Assembly (NCBI GenBank): GCA_018374355.1
Contig: JAHAFI010000009.1
Span: forward strand, 40,186 to 104,185
Length of the DNA: 64,000 nucleotides
Reading direction: 5' to 3'
DNA from: Clostridiales bacterium
GTDB taxonomy: Bacteria; Bacillota; Clostridia; Lachnospirales; Lachnospiraceae
The position numbers and the translations under genes are program-made. Positions 17,336 through 26,225 of this stretch are shown piece after piece. Each line of letters starts with the position of its first letter. The first letter of the stretch is position 1. Under the pieces are notes generated by a model. It searched no databases. It worked only from the letters and a program-made list of their open reading frames with translations, and was not told where the DNA came from.

Positions 17336-19441
17336 GTGGAAAATGTGAATATAAAAAATGAGGTGATAGATAGTTTGCATATAACACAGGTGCTGTCAGA
17401 TATGCAGGTGGGATTTTGGGTCATTGAGCTTCCGGATCACAGCGCTCCGAAAATGTATGGAGATAAAACGATGTACGCGATCTTGGGAATAGATACATTG
17501 TCCCCGGAAGAGGTTTATGAGCACTGGACAAGAAATATTGATCCGAAATATATGGAACTGGTTGTACAGACGGTAGAAGCAATCAAACGGGGAGAAACTT
17601 CGGAGGTTAAATACTTATGGCAGCATCCGAAAAAAGGATGGATATGGGTTCGGTGCGGCGGATATCTTGATGAAACGTATAAAGAGGGAAGCCGTTTTAA
17701 AGGATGGCATTATGACCTTACAAATGAACTGGAAACTGATGTGATGGATATCAGCCATGATATCGTGGACGCCAAGAAATTAAAGCTTTATTCCCCCTAT
17801 ATTATAGAAAATATTGAGGAACTCTACGAAATTGACAGCGAAACCCTGCAGCTCAATACGATTTTTTACGAAAAAAATAAGTATCATCAGATTGAGGAAG
17901 GGAAAGATATTTTTTACGCTATAAAAAAACAAGTCCACCCGGATTATATTGAGCGGTTAAACAATGTGTTCCAACCGGCATCACTGAAAAAAATCATTGA
18001 TGAAAAACAAATGCGGCAAATAGAGTGTAAGGTTAAAACGATTTCCGGGGAATATTGCTGGGTGGAAGCAAAAGTTTTTTCTGTGGACATAATGGGAAGC
18101 AGTAAATTACTGTTTTGTATCAGTAATATATCCGATAAAAAAAGAGTTGATGATTTGACAAATGAGAAAAATGAAATGGTTAATGCATTTTATAACGTAT
18201 ACACCTCAATTGTCGAAATCAATTTAGGAACAGAAAAAGCATACGTTTTAAAGAGTAATACGGAGGAACTTCAGGGGATTTTTTCTGTTAAGGAATTTTA
18301 TAAGCTGATTATAGAAAGATTTGCAATAGATTCAGAAAAAAATGCTATAAAAAGATTTTTCAACATCGGCAATTTAAAGTCAATTGTTGAAAGACGGGAG
18401 AAATACAGCTTTGATTTTCAACTGAAAGAAGAAGGAAAAAAGTTTAAATGGAAGCGCATAGAGGTTCTGCTGGTGCCTGACAATAAAGAGAAACTTTACC
18501 TTGTGTTCAGCGATGTAGATGAACAGCATATGATGGATTCGATTTTAAAGAATTTCGTTTTTAACAATAATGACTATCTGTATTATGTTGACGCGAAAAA
18601 TAATTCATTTTTAAGTTTCTATCGGAATGATGAAAAAGGTATTTCACCTTCGCAAAGCGGAGACGATTATGAAAGTGTAATGATAGATTACACCAAAAAG
18701 TATGCGGCGCCGGAGGACATGCATAAGCTTATTGAATTTATGAAACCGGAGTATATGGCGAAACGCCTGCAAAATGAGGACAGCTATAAACTGGAAGCCG
18801 GGATGATAGATGATGATGGAAGCTATAGAAGAAAAGAAGTTACGATTCAGAGCTATGATAAGGAAAATGAAATTTTATTCATCATTAGAAAAGATATAAC
18901 CAAAGAATACCTTAAACAGAAAAATCAAAAGGAATCCTTGGAAAACGCAAAAAGAATGGCAGATACAGACAGTCTTACCAATCTTTACAACCGAAAGGGA
19001 GCCTGCAGGGAAATCGAAAAACGTCTTTCTGAAATGGGGGATGAGCAGGATGCATTTATCATAATGGATTTGGACAATTTTAAAGCAGTTAATGATTGTC
19101 TGGGACATTTACAGGGAGACGAATTATTGCGGAAAACCGCAAAAACATTAAAAGAAAATTTCCGCAAAACGGATGTCATTGCGCGGCTTGGCGGAGATGA
19201 GTTTATTATCTATATGAAGGATATCAAGGATCAGAAAACCGTTGTGAAGGCGGCAGAAAAATTACTTGCCAATTTACAGGTTACTTATCCTTGGAAAACG
19301 GGGAACATTAACATCAGCGCTTCCGTAGGAATCGCTATAGCTCCTATGGACGGCATATGCTTTGAAGAATTATACGAAAAGTCAGATAAGGCCCTATATA
19401 ACGCAAAACGTGAAGGGAAAAACCGGTTTAGTTTTTTCTGA
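17336..19441 (+). CDS. PAS-containing diguanylate cyclase (GGDEF)
   Basis: GTG at 17336 (VENVNIKNE) follows GGAGGG by 7 bases; the ATG at 17321 lies in that ribosome site. The long N-terminal region (to about residue 530) contains PAS-like modules (for example WVRCGGYLDETY ... GWHYDLT) and no membrane helix. The C-terminal GGDEF domain is intact: DSLTNLYNRKGA, IIMDLDNFKAVND and RLGGDEF (GGDEF 619-623). No clear upstream RxxD inhibitory site was noted. It should make c-di-GMP in the cytosol, opposing the GGDEF-EAL protein encoded 58 bases upstream. Confidence 0.9.
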   Translation: MENVNIKNEVIDSLHITQVLSDMQVGFWVIELPDHSAPKMYGDKTMYAILGIDTLSPEEVYEHWTRNIDPKYMELVVQTVEAIKRGETSEVKYLWQHPKKGWIWVRCGGYLDETYKEGSRFKGWHYDLTNELETDVMDISHDIVDAKKLKLYSPYIIENIEELYEIDSETLQLNTIFYEKNKYHQIEEGKDIFYAIKKQVHPDYIERLNNVFQPASLKKIIDEKQMRQIECKVKTISGEYCWVEAKVFSVDIMGSSKLLFCISNISDKKRVDDLTNEKNEMVNAFYNVYTSIVEINLGTEKAYVLKSNTEELQGIFSVKEFYKLIIERFAIDSEKNAIKRFFNIGNLKSIVERREKYSFDFQLKEEGKKFKWKRIEVLLVPDNKEKLYLVFSDVDEQHMMDSILKNFVFNNNDYLYYVDAKNNSFLSFYRNDEKGISPSQSGDDYESVMIDYTKKYAAPEDMHKLIEFMKPEYMAKRLQNEDSYKLEAGMIDDDGSYRRKEVTIQSYDKENEILFIIRKDITKEYLKQKNQKESLENAKRMADTDSLTNLYNRKGACREIEKRLSEMGDEQDAFIIMDLDNFKAVNDCLGHLQGDELLRKTAKTLKENFRKTDVIARLGGDEFIIYMKDIKDQKTVVKAAEKLLANLQVTYPWKTGNINISASVGIAIAPMDGICFEELYEKSDKALYNAKREGKNRFSFF

Positions 19442-19513
19442 CAGGGGAGGCATATATTTGTTGGTGGAAATCAGATGATTTTGCAGAAAATACGCAAAAT
19501 AAGAATAAAATTA

Positions 19514-19542
19514 TTGACGGTAAAGCAGAATAAACCTATAAT
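19514..19542 (+). promoter_or_regulatory. Promoter of the RloA-like ATPase, with flanking palindromes
   Basis: TTGACG (19514-19519), 17 bases, TATAAT (19537-19542). Short inverted repeats surround it: ATTTTGC...GCAAAAT upstream and GATTTTgcGAAAATC (about 19551-19565) near the start site. They share the TTTTGC motif and could be operator half-sites. Confidence 0.6.
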
Positions 19543-19586
19543 TATATTGTGATTTTGCGAAAATCAAGCAGAATGGAGGTAATAAT

Positions 19587-20927
19587 ATGCTTCTTGAATT
19601 TAAAACGATGAATTACAAATCGTTTGCAGAGGAGACCGTTTTTTCTATGACAGCGGCACCGAAACAAAAAGGATTAGACTACAGTTTGATGAAAGCCAAG
19701 ATAAAAGGAAAAGAGATTAAAGGTTTGAGTTCCTCAGTGATCTATGGTCCGAATGCCGCCGGAAAGACGAATATTATAGGCGCAATGGATGTATTTCGTG
19801 CGATTGTTTTGAGGGGGCATATTAGAAACTCAGAGGAAAAATCTTCACCGAACCCTGCTTCAGCAGCGTTGGAATTAATTCCAAATAACAGTGAAATAGA
19901 AGCAAAACCGGTTTGTTTCTCTGTTGAATTTTATGAAAAAGACGGAGAAGAGCAGTTTAGGATTCTATACGAATTAAAAATTGATTTAGGAGCATTTCTT
20001 GATGAGGAGCATTCAAGAAAAATTTTAGCTGAAAATCTTTTTGTGAATGGTGAAACTATATTTCAACGTTCGGAAAATTTGCATTTTGGAAATATGAAAG
20101 TGATTAAAGAATATCTATCGGATGTAACAGAACAGAATATGCATAGCATCAGCGGAATCGCGGAGAATAGTTTGAATCAAGAAGAACTGTTTTTGACCAA
20201 TGGATTTAAACTGATTTTTTCACAAAAGTTTGTAAAGTTGATTTTAGATTGGTTTGCAAACAAGTTTATGGTGATATACCGCGCGGATTCCATGCAGTTA
20301 ATAAAACGATTTGCTGATCCCAAGAAAAAGGCAGTTTACGTGGAAAAGACAACAGACCAAGCGGCAAAATTATTTGGAATTAACTCAAATGCAGTTGGAT
20401 ATGTAATAAGTGAGGATGAGGCGGATGCAAAATTATACTCGGTTTTCAAAGATGTGAAGAATAAAAAAAATGCAGCTATTGCGGCTGAAATTTTTGAATC
20501 CTATGGAACGATCCGATTTATTAACATGTTTCCGTTAGTTATCAAAGCGATACAGACAGGTGGCACTTTAGTTGTTGATGAGTTCGATGCTTCTATTCAT
20601 CCAATGGCCTTGATGAGCATTATCAATATATTTCATAATGACGAAATTAATATCCACCATGCGCAGTTGATTTTTAATACCCATAATCCTATTTTTTTGA
20701 ATTCAAATCTCTTCAGAAGAGATGAAATTAAGTTTGTAGAGCGTGATGATGATAAACATCAGAGCAGCTTGTATGCCTTATCCGATTTTGGAACATCGGG
20801 GGATAAGGGAGTCCGTAAGCATGAGGATTATATGGGAAAATATTTTATCAGCCAGTATGGAGCCATTAAGGATATTGATTTTACACCAATCTTCGAGGAA
20901 ATTTTGAATAAAGAAGGTGGGGTGTAG
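19587..20927 (+). CDS. RloA-like AAA-family ATPase
   Basis: This 446-residue soluble ATPase of the AAA_15/AAA_21 type starts as a DUF2813/RecF-like protein (MLLEFKTMNYKSFAEE). Walker A is GPNAAGKT (54-61), Walker B is TLVVDEFDAS (D331-E332), and a sensor-like FNTHNPIF follows. This layout matches RloA, the ATPase of RloA/RloB pairs linked to restriction clusters and phage defence. The expected partner gene is absent: only a 14-codon frame follows. The gene is more AT-rich than the signalling genes upstream, in keeping with acquisition. Function without the partner is uncertain. Confidence 0.8.
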   Translation: MLLEFKTMNYKSFAEETVFSMTAAPKQKGLDYSLMKAKIKGKEIKGLSSSVIYGPNAAGKTNIIGAMDVFRAIVLRGHIRNSEEKSSPNPASAALELIPNNSEIEAKPVCFSVEFYEKDGEEQFRILYELKIDLGAFLDEEHSRKILAENLFVNGETIFQRSENLHFGNMKVIKEYLSDVTEQNMHSISGIAENSLNQEELFLTNGFKLIFSQKFVKLILDWFANKFMVIYRADSMQLIKRFADPKKKAVYVEKTTDQAAKLFGINSNAVGYVISEDEADAKLYSVFKDVKNKKNAAIAAEIFESYGTIRFINMFPLVIKAIQTGGTLVVDEFDASIHPMALMSIINIFHNDEINIHHAQLIFNTHNPIFLNSNLFRRDEIKFVERDDDKHQSSLYALSDFGTSGDKGVRKHEDYMGKYFISQYGAIKDIDFTPIFEEILNKEGGV

Positions 20928-20929
20928 GC

Positions 20930-20974
20930 ATGATAAAGAGAAAACCAACGAATAAATATTACTTTAGTGGGTAA
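20930..20974 (+). pseudogene. Possible 5' remnant of an RloB-like partner gene
   Basis: A 14-codon frame (MIKRKPTNKYYFSG) begins 2 bases after the ATPase stop and has GGTGGGG upstream. The basic stretch plus NKYYF resembles the start of RloB-type proteins, after which the frame stops. The resemblance is short, so this is a suggestion only. An imperfect 27-bp direct repeat (20979-21005 and 21054-21079) follows. Confidence 0.3.
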
Positions 20975-21120
20975 TTTTGGAAAAAAACAAGAGAAATACC
21001 TACAAAATAGTGAAAAGTCATCACGCTTATAGGTAAATCGCTGTCCAATCAAGGGAAAAACCAGAAAAAATACCTACAATCAAACTCCAAACCACCATAT
21101 ATATCGGTAAACGAATAAAA

Positions 21121-21165
21121 GAGAGTGCTGGCGGGATCAACATTCCCGCCAGCACTCTCTTTTAT
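21121..21165. terminator. Strong bidirectional terminator
   Basis: A perfect stem of about 17 bp (GAGAGTGCTGGCGGGA and its complement) with a 7-base loop is followed by TCTTTTATA on the plus strand and by CTCTTTTATTCG on the minus strand. It ends both the ATPase transcript and the type IV pilus-like operon. Confidence 0.88.
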
Positions 21166-21218
21166 ACACTGTATACACTACCAATGCCCCTTAACCAACC
21201 ACTCTCTACCAATCCCCC

Positions 21219-22286
21219 TCAACGCATCATTCCAAGCTTCTTCTGCAGCATATCAGGATTGGAAGCATACAAAAGAGCGTTCTCCTTTGAAATCCGCCCA
21301 GACTGATAGAGCTGAAGCAGGCTCTGGTCCATGGAAATCATGCCGTTTTGTCCGGCGAGGGACAGAAGGCCGTCGATCTGCGGGGTCTTGTGATCGCGGA
21401 TCATATTGCGGACGGCGGGTGTGACGGTCATGATCTCAAATGCAGCGGCCATGGTTCCGTCCAGAGCAGGAATGAGCTGCTGGGAGACAACAGCCTGAAG
21501 AATCATGGAAAGCTGGACGGCAATCTGGTGCTGCTGACTGGGCGGAAATACATCGATGATTCGGTCGATGGTATTTGCAGCCCCGATGGTGTGGAGAGTG
21601 GAAATAATCAAATGTCCGGTCTCCGCAGCAGTCATGGCCACATTAGTTGTCTCATAGTCCCGCATTTCTCCGAGGAGGATGACATCCGGGCTTTGACGGA
21701 GAGCGGCGCGCAGGGCGGCTACATAGCTTTCCGTATCAAGATTAATTTCCCGCTGACTTACGATACTCTTTTTATGGGAGTGAAGAAATTCCAGCGGGTC
21801 TTCCAGTGTAATGATATGGCGTTCGTAGGCAGAGTTAATATAATCCACCATACAAGCCAGCGTTGTAGACTTTCCGTTTCCGGCGGGCCCGGTGACAAGA
21901 ACAAGTCCTTTGTTCAGATCACCGAATTGAATGACCTGATCGGGAATTCCCAGCTCCCGTGGATGGGGGAGGGAGAATGTGATCACACGGATGACGGCGG
22001 CCAGAGAACCTCTCTGACGGAAAGCATTTACCCGGTAACGGGAGACACCCGGCAGTGCAAAGGAAAAATCATCATCTCCGGAGGAGAGCAGCAGCGATTC
22101 ATCCCGGCCCCTTGCAAGCTCGTAAATCTGTTTGACCAGAGCAGCCGTTTGATCCGGCAGAAGCTTTGTATCGCCAAAATGTTTCAGGGAACCGTTGATC
22201 CGGTAAGAGAGCGGAAGTCCGGCTACGATAAAAATATCAGATGCACCGTCTTGCGATGCTTTTTGCAGAATTTCTTTTACATCCAT
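21219..22286 (-). CDS. pilT: PilT-family type IV pilus ATPase
   Basis: Start at 22286 (MDVKEILQK), where AAAGGTG lies 6 bases upstream; a GTG three codons earlier sits in that site. The 355-residue protein has the PilT layout: N-terminal PAS-like subdomain (GASDIFIVAGLPLSYRING), Walker A GPAGNGKST, Asp box ITLEDPLEF, Walker B VILLGEMRDYET and His box AAETGHLIISTLHT. PilT powers pilus retraction. It is the last gene of a seven-gene minus-strand operon in which no PilB-type extension ATPase is present, so it may serve as the only motor or the extension ATPase may be elsewhere. Confidence 0.93.
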   Translation of the reverse strand: MDVKEILQKASQDGASDIFIVAGLPLSYRINGSLKHFGDTKLLPDQTAALVKQIYELARGRDESLLLSSGDDDFSFALPGVSRYRVNAFRQRGSLAAVIRVITFSLPHPRELGIPDQVIQFGDLNKGLVLVTGPAGNGKSTTLACMVDYINSAYERHIITLEDPLEFLHSHKKSIVSQREINLDTESYVAALRAALRQSPDVILLGEMRDYETTNVAMTAAETGHLIISTLHTIGAANTIDRIIDVFPPSQQHQIAVQLSMILQAVVSQQLIPALDGTMAAAFEIMTVTPAVRNMIRDHKTPQIDGLLSLAGQNGMISMDQSLLQLYQSGRISKENALLYASNPDMLQKKLGMMR

Positions 22287-22321
22287 AAATATCACCTTTC
22301 CAATCTGCGGTATATGCAGTA

Positions 22322-22795
22322 TTATTCCATCAAATTAAACGTAGTATCTCCGTCCCATTCTACGGTGCTGACAGCAAGCCAGCGGGTGACGGTATAAGAA
22401 AAACAGTTTTCGTCCTTGAGAGGATGAAGCACAAGTTCCACTTCCAGCTCCTGTGTGTCATCGATCGGTACTGTGTAATGGAGTGTATCAGGAGAAGAAA
22501 ATGATACCCCGATAAGTTCCGGCGATTCGCGCAGAGCATCATTCAGGGACTCAACCAGAGCCTCTTCATCGGAAGCGGAGGCCAGCACTTCATCGATCGC
22601 TGCAAGCTTCCGTTCAGCCTGAGAGGAAGCTTCATACCAAGCGGCAGTGCGGTCGGCAATCTTGCGTACATACTGATAATCCCGGTTCGCTCCGGCAAGA
22701 GAAAGCACACCGAAGGATGAAAAACAGAGAATGATAAAAATCACAAGCATAGAGGCAGAGCCTATATTTGCAACCGGATAATTTTTTTTATTCAT
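22322..22795 (-). CDS. Membrane-anchored protein of the pilus operon, unknown family
   Basis: Start at 22795 (MNKKNYPVAN), with GGAGGAG 6 bases upstream; it overlaps the end of the preceding pseudopilin gene by 8 bases, so translation is probably coupled. The 157-residue product has one N-terminal hydrophobic segment (SASMLVIFIILCFSSFGVLSL) and an extracytoplasmic domain of about 115 residues with acidic and beta-rich segments. No prepilin cleavage motif is obvious. The position suggests a PilX/minor-pilin or assembly role, but no family was recognised. Confidence 0.75.
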   Translation of the reverse strand: MNKKNYPVANIGSASMLVIFIILCFSSFGVLSLAGANRDYQYVRKIADRTAAWYEASSQAERKLAAIDEVLASASDEEALVESLNDALRESPELIGVSFSSPDTLHYTVPIDDTQELEVELVLHPLKDENCFSYTVTRWLAVSTVEWDGDTTFNLME

Positions 22796-23216
22796 AGTCA
22801 GCTCCTCCGTTTGAACGATTGTCACGGGGCGGTACATAGGTGTCTGCGGTCACACTGTAGATGACTTCGTCTGTCTCTATCTTTTTGAATGCGATAAAGT
22901 AAGAATACACGCTGCCATCAGCAGACATATCTGTGGTCAGCTCATATACAGCCTCTTCCTGCTCACAAGAATTAAAATCCTTTCCATAGTACATCGGCTG
23001 AAGTAAATCAGAAATCTCAGAAGCACCATAAACCACTTCCTCAGCCTTCGAAGAAACCAAATTAACCGCCTCGCTCAACTCATCTGCCTGACTGCTGAGC
23101 TGATACGATTTCGCAAAAAACCGCATACAGACAGTACCCGCGAGAGAAAAAAACAAAACGGCGATCAGAAGCTCCATTAACAAAATACTGGATCGGTGCA
23201 GTTGACGTTTTTTCAT
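22788..23216 (-). CDS. Pseudopilin-like protein
   Basis: This 142-residue protein has a short basic leader (MKKRQLHRS) followed by SILLMELLIAVLFFSLAG. A Glu about five residues into the hydrophobic stretch is the hallmark of type IV pilins processed by prepilin peptidase, although the usual Gly before the cleavage site is not evident. The C-terminal domain is small and mixed. The start overlaps the stop of the DUF4860-like gene by 4 bases and has GGGGAGGA upstream. It is probably a minor pilin or secretion pseudopilin. Confidence 0.7.
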   Translation of the reverse strand: MKKRQLHRSSILLMELLIAVLFFSLAGTVCMRFFAKSYQLSSQADELSEAVNLVSSKAEEVVYGASEISDLLQPMYYGKDFNSCEQEEAVYELTTDMSADGSVYSYFIAFKKIETDEVIYSVTADTYVPPRDNRSNGGADYE

Positions 23217-23713
23217 GGCGTATCCTCCCCGTCATGGCTTCGCGAGCCGATCGTGATGGAATCGCTGAGACCGGATGAACTCACCGCAGTAAAAGTGAAA
23301 AGGCCATCGGATAGCTGTTCCATGGAAAAAGAAGAAATCTCGATGATATCCTTTCCGTTTTCCGGCAGGGGTTCCACGCCGTCTTTTATGAACAATTCTT
23401 TCAGCATTCCTTCATATTCGTAGATATAAGTAACATAAACCGCATCATTAATCTCCTGTTTCAAAACAAGACTGTCCCTGTCGCCGAGAGAGCCGATGGA
23501 AATCATACCCTCGGCATCATTCTGCCGTATTTTCTCGGTAATATAAGAGAGAGAAATACGTGTCTGGCTGCGTTCCTGTGAACGGCTGGTGTTAGACCTG
23601 TAAATATCGGCCGCGATCAAAATGACAGCCAGAGCAGAAACGGCGAATACGAAAAATAATGCTATGGGAAAAATGAGATCAATCGCATGTTTCCTTTGAG
23701 TTCGATATTTCAT
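23213..23713 (-). CDS. DUF4860-like pilus operon protein
   Basis: The 166-residue protein has an N-terminal membrane segment (LIFPIALFFVFAVSALAVILIAA) preceded by basic residues. An extracytoplasmic domain follows with the ISLSYITEKIRQND and IGSLGDRDSLVLKQ blocks that I associate with DUF4860 proteins found in Firmicute type IV pilus loci. It overlaps the next gene by 4 bases. It is likely a structural or minor-pilin component; the biochemical role is unknown. Confidence 0.72.
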   Translation of the reverse strand: MKYRTQRKHAIDLIFPIALFFVFAVSALAVILIAADIYRSNTSRSQERSQTRISLSYITEKIRQNDAEGMISIGSLGDRDSLVLKQEINDAVYVTYIYEYEGMLKELFIKDGVEPLPENGKDIIEISSFSMEQLSDGLFTFTAVSSSGLSDSITIGSRSHDGEDTP

Positions 23714-23719
23714 AAGCGA

Positions 23720-24025
23720 TCACCTGCTTCTTTTAATAATCGTGATATCAGGCATAATATTCTGCCCTAAAACCTCATAGCCGACAAAATACCTGTCCTC
23801 ATCATAATAAAGACCATAATTCTCTTTCAGGTACTCCAGACTTTCCGGGTAACTCCCCTCCAAAGTGTAACAAAGGATGGTTCCCCTCTCGATGGCCTGC
23901 GTAAGCGTCTGCATTTCAGCCTGTTCCGTGTCATCGGACAGGGAATTGATCCCGAAACAAAAAACGATAAAAATCAGCAGAAAGAGAAGAACGGAGCACA
24001 GAAAATTCTTATGGAAGCTTTTCAT
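23720..24025 (-). CDS. Small pilin-like protein of the pilus operon
   Basis: The 101-residue protein has a basic start, one hydrophobic helix (FLCSVLLFLLIFIVFCFGI), then a segment TLTQAIERGTILCYTLEGSYPESLEYLKENYGL. The SYPESLEYL motif is typical of the helix-to-domain transition of small type IV pilins (YP.sLe.L). A good ribosome site (GGGAGGG) precedes it. It lies between the PilC-like and DUF4860-like genes. It may be the main pilin subunit of this minimal system, though the prepilin cleavage site is not clear. Confidence 0.7.
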   Translation of the reverse strand: MKSFHKNFLCSVLLFLLIFIVFCFGINSLSDDTEQAEMQTLTQAIERGTILCYTLEGSYPESLEYLKENYGLYYDEDRYFVGYEVLGQNIMPDITIIKRSR

Positions 24026-24043
24026 AAAAATCCCTCCCTGTGA

Positions 24044-25096
24044 CTATAAGCCGGACATGATTCCCATAAGCGGAAGCATGACGGACAACAGAATAAAGCC
24101 GACGATGACAGATAAAATAACCACAAGAGTAGGTTCCAGAAGAGCGATCATATTTGTGAGGTGGGTATCGATCTCCTCTTCATATTTTGCAGCGATATCC
24201 TTCATCGAAGTATCCAGATTTCCGGTCCTCTGTGCAAGAGAAGCCATGCGGGCGTAGGTTCCGGAAAAAATACCGGATTTGGTCAAAGCTGCGGAAAACT
24301 CACAGCCTTCCTCCATCAACTTTCTGCAATGAGCAATCTTTTCGGTGAAAAAATCATTTTCAATGAGATTCTCCACAAGCTCCATACAGTATTCAGGGGT
24401 CAGGCCGCTGCTCAGAGTGAAAGCCATACCTCCGGCGAAACGGCAGGAGGCTGTACGGTCATAAAAAATCCTGAGGGCGCGGAAATGATAACAGAACTTC
24501 ATCAGCCGGGCCCTTCCGCCGGCTGTTTTGCGGAAATACACAAACAGCGCCACAAGAGCGATCAAAATCACAATCAGCACAGCCGCATAGCTGTTCAGGG
24601 CCGTTCCCATATGGAGCAGCGCCCTGGAAAAACCAGTCATTTCCTGACCAAACTGGGCAAAAATCCGATTGAAAACCGGAAGCACCTTTGCAAGAAGGAC
24701 AAAGACGATGGCGGTCATCATCCCAATCATCAAAAGCGGGTAGGACACGGCGCTTTTAATGGAACGGGAAATATTTTCTTCACGTTCATAATAGGCGGCG
24801 AGAGAATCCATGACTTCATCCAGACAGCCGGACTGTTCCCCAATCTCCGTCATATGCAGCATATATTTCGGAAAGACCCCTGAGGCTTCCAGAGAAAGAT
24901 AAAAGCTTCCGGTCTCGTTCAGCTTATCATAAACAGACTGCAGCATGGCCTTTTCCGTCGGGGAATCCGACTCCTCCAGCATAATGGAAATCCCCTCATA
25001 GGAAGAAATGCCGGATTTGAGAATCATCGCCATCTGGCTGCAGAAAGAGAATATCTCTGTATTTGACAACAGCGGTTTTGAAACAAATTTTTTCAT
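24044..25096 (-). CDS. pilC: PilC/GspF-type inner membrane platform protein
   Basis: This 350-residue protein contains two T2SS-F domains (about residues 15-135 and 215-340) with three long membrane helices. Recognisable blocks are FCSQMAMILKSGISSYEGI, LHMTEIGEQSGCLDEVM and MASLAQRTGNLDTSM. PilC/GspF anchors the motor ATPase and moves subunits into the pilus. It follows the transglutaminase lipoprotein gene by 16 bases, with AAAGGAG upstream of the ATG. Confidence 0.93.
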   Translation of the reverse strand: MKKFVSKPLLSNTEIFSFCSQMAMILKSGISSYEGISIMLEESDSPTEKAMLQSVYDKLNETGSFYLSLEASGVFPKYMLHMTEIGEQSGCLDEVMDSLAAYYEREENISRSIKSAVSYPLLMIGMMTAIVFVLLAKVLPVFNRIFAQFGQEMTGFSRALLHMGTALNSYAAVLIVILIALVALFVYFRKTAGGRARLMKFCYHFRALRIFYDRTASCRFAGGMAFTLSSGLTPEYCMELVENLIENDFFTEKIAHCRKLMEEGCEFSAALTKSGIFSGTYARMASLAQRTGNLDTSMKDIAAKYEEEIDTHLTNMIALLEPTLVVILSVIVGFILLSVMLPLMGIMSGL

Positions 25097-25112
25097 GATA
25101 ATCTCCTTTCAA

Positions 25113-26057
25113 TCAGTAAGAATACTGCAGGGTGTAATTACTTCCGTCCCCTACATACTTTTTCACATCATCCCGTTCATTGTTTGCCGCCAGCGTGGGG
25201 TCCATCAATGTCCAGGAGGAACCGTCAAATTCAATGATACGGTCCACCCATCCGATTTCATCGATATAAGCGCTGATCCACGCGTGCTTGATATCCCCGG
25301 AGTAGCCGATCTCCAGCTTTGTGGGAATACGCTGGGAACGCATCATACAAGTCATCAGCGAGGCGTAATCAAAACAAATCCCCGTTTTCGAGGCGAGGGT
25401 TTCATCAACTGACGGGATATAGCCGTCCTTAACCTGAGTGGCTTTTTCATCATCATAAGTAACATTGCGAATGACATAGTGATAAATATTTTCAATCACT
25501 TCAAGGTCGGTGTAAGTGTCCTGAGCCAGTTCGGCGCCTTTTTTTACCGCAGCCGTATCGGATTGGAAATCCACATACTGATTGGGATATAAAAACGGCA
25601 GGAACTCATCGGTAAGACTTACATCAACGGTCTGTGAAAGCAAAATAGCATATTGATTGTCCTGAATATTTTCCAGAATATTGATACGGTACGTCCCGTT
25701 TCCGCCGGACAGGGGAAAAACCCTGTAGCCGTCTCCGGCAGCCAAAATAGGCTGAAAGCTTGTGCCGTCAGGAGCCTCAACCTGAACACGGACCTTTGGA
25801 GAAGTACCGGTATAACGCACCATAAAATATCCTTCCTGTGCATGGGAGAGATCCAGAAGAGCCGTTTCCTCCTCAAAGACAGTGGTTCCGGCGGCTTCCG
25901 GTGTCAAAACCACAGGGGAAGCATCCCGGGGAGGTCCGCTGGCAGTTTTAGCCGAAGTCTCGCCGGAAGGCGCTTCTTTCGGCGTCTCTTTCTGACATGC
26001 ACAAAGGAGGGCGACGAACACAAAAAGAATACATAGGGAAGACAGATAGCGTCTCAT
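25113..26057 (-). CDS. Transglutaminase-like lipoprotein heading the pilus operon
   Basis: Start at 26057 (MRRYLSSL) with AAGGAGG 7 bases upstream. A lipoprotein signal peptide ends in LLCAC, so the mature protein is lipid-anchored at its second Cys. After a Pro/Ser/Thr-rich spacer and a beta-rich domain comes a transglutaminase-like core with Cys in TGICFDYASLM, His in DIKHAWISAY and Asp in TLMDPTL: a complete triad. Relatives act as surface proteases or cross-linking enzymes. As first gene of the pilus operon it may process or attach pilus material; this is inference from position. Confidence 0.88.
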   Translation of the reverse strand: MRRYLSSLCILFVFVALLCACQKETPKEAPSGETSAKTASGPPRDASPVVLTPEAAGTTVFEEETALLDLSHAQEGYFMVRYTGTSPKVRVQVEAPDGTSFQPILAAGDGYRVFPLSGGNGTYRINILENIQDNQYAILLSQTVDVSLTDEFLPFLYPNQYVDFQSDTAAVKKGAELAQDTYTDLEVIENIYHYVIRNVTYDDEKATQVKDGYIPSVDETLASKTGICFDYASLMTCMMRSQRIPTKLEIGYSGDIKHAWISAYIDEIGWVDRIIEFDGSSWTLMDPTLAANNERDDVKKYVGDGSNYTLQYSY

Positions 26058-26156
26058 GCAGGCCTCCTTCATTCGTGATGGAATTATTGTGTTGCTGTGA
26101 ACGGAGTAAACAGTAACTTATTATGTAATACCTGAAAGTATTGTAACATAGATACA

Positions 26157-26185
26157 TTGACAAACAAAGCACAAATGTTTACAAT
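26157..26185 (+). promoter_or_regulatory. Promoter of the BTAD regulator
   Basis: TTGACA (26157-26162), 17 bases, TACAAT (26180-26185): near-consensus. The divergent pilus operon must initiate in the same 150-base interval, so the two promoters are close enough to influence each other. Confidence 0.75.
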
Positions 26186-26225
26186 TAAATAAAGTAAACG
26201 GTGTAATAGTTGTTGGGAGAGAAAA

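Noticed and set aside
21348..22397. Plus-strand frame of about 350 codons opposite pilT
   Set aside because: PilT motifs are complete on the minus strand, and the plus frame crosses the gene boundary with no ribosome site.
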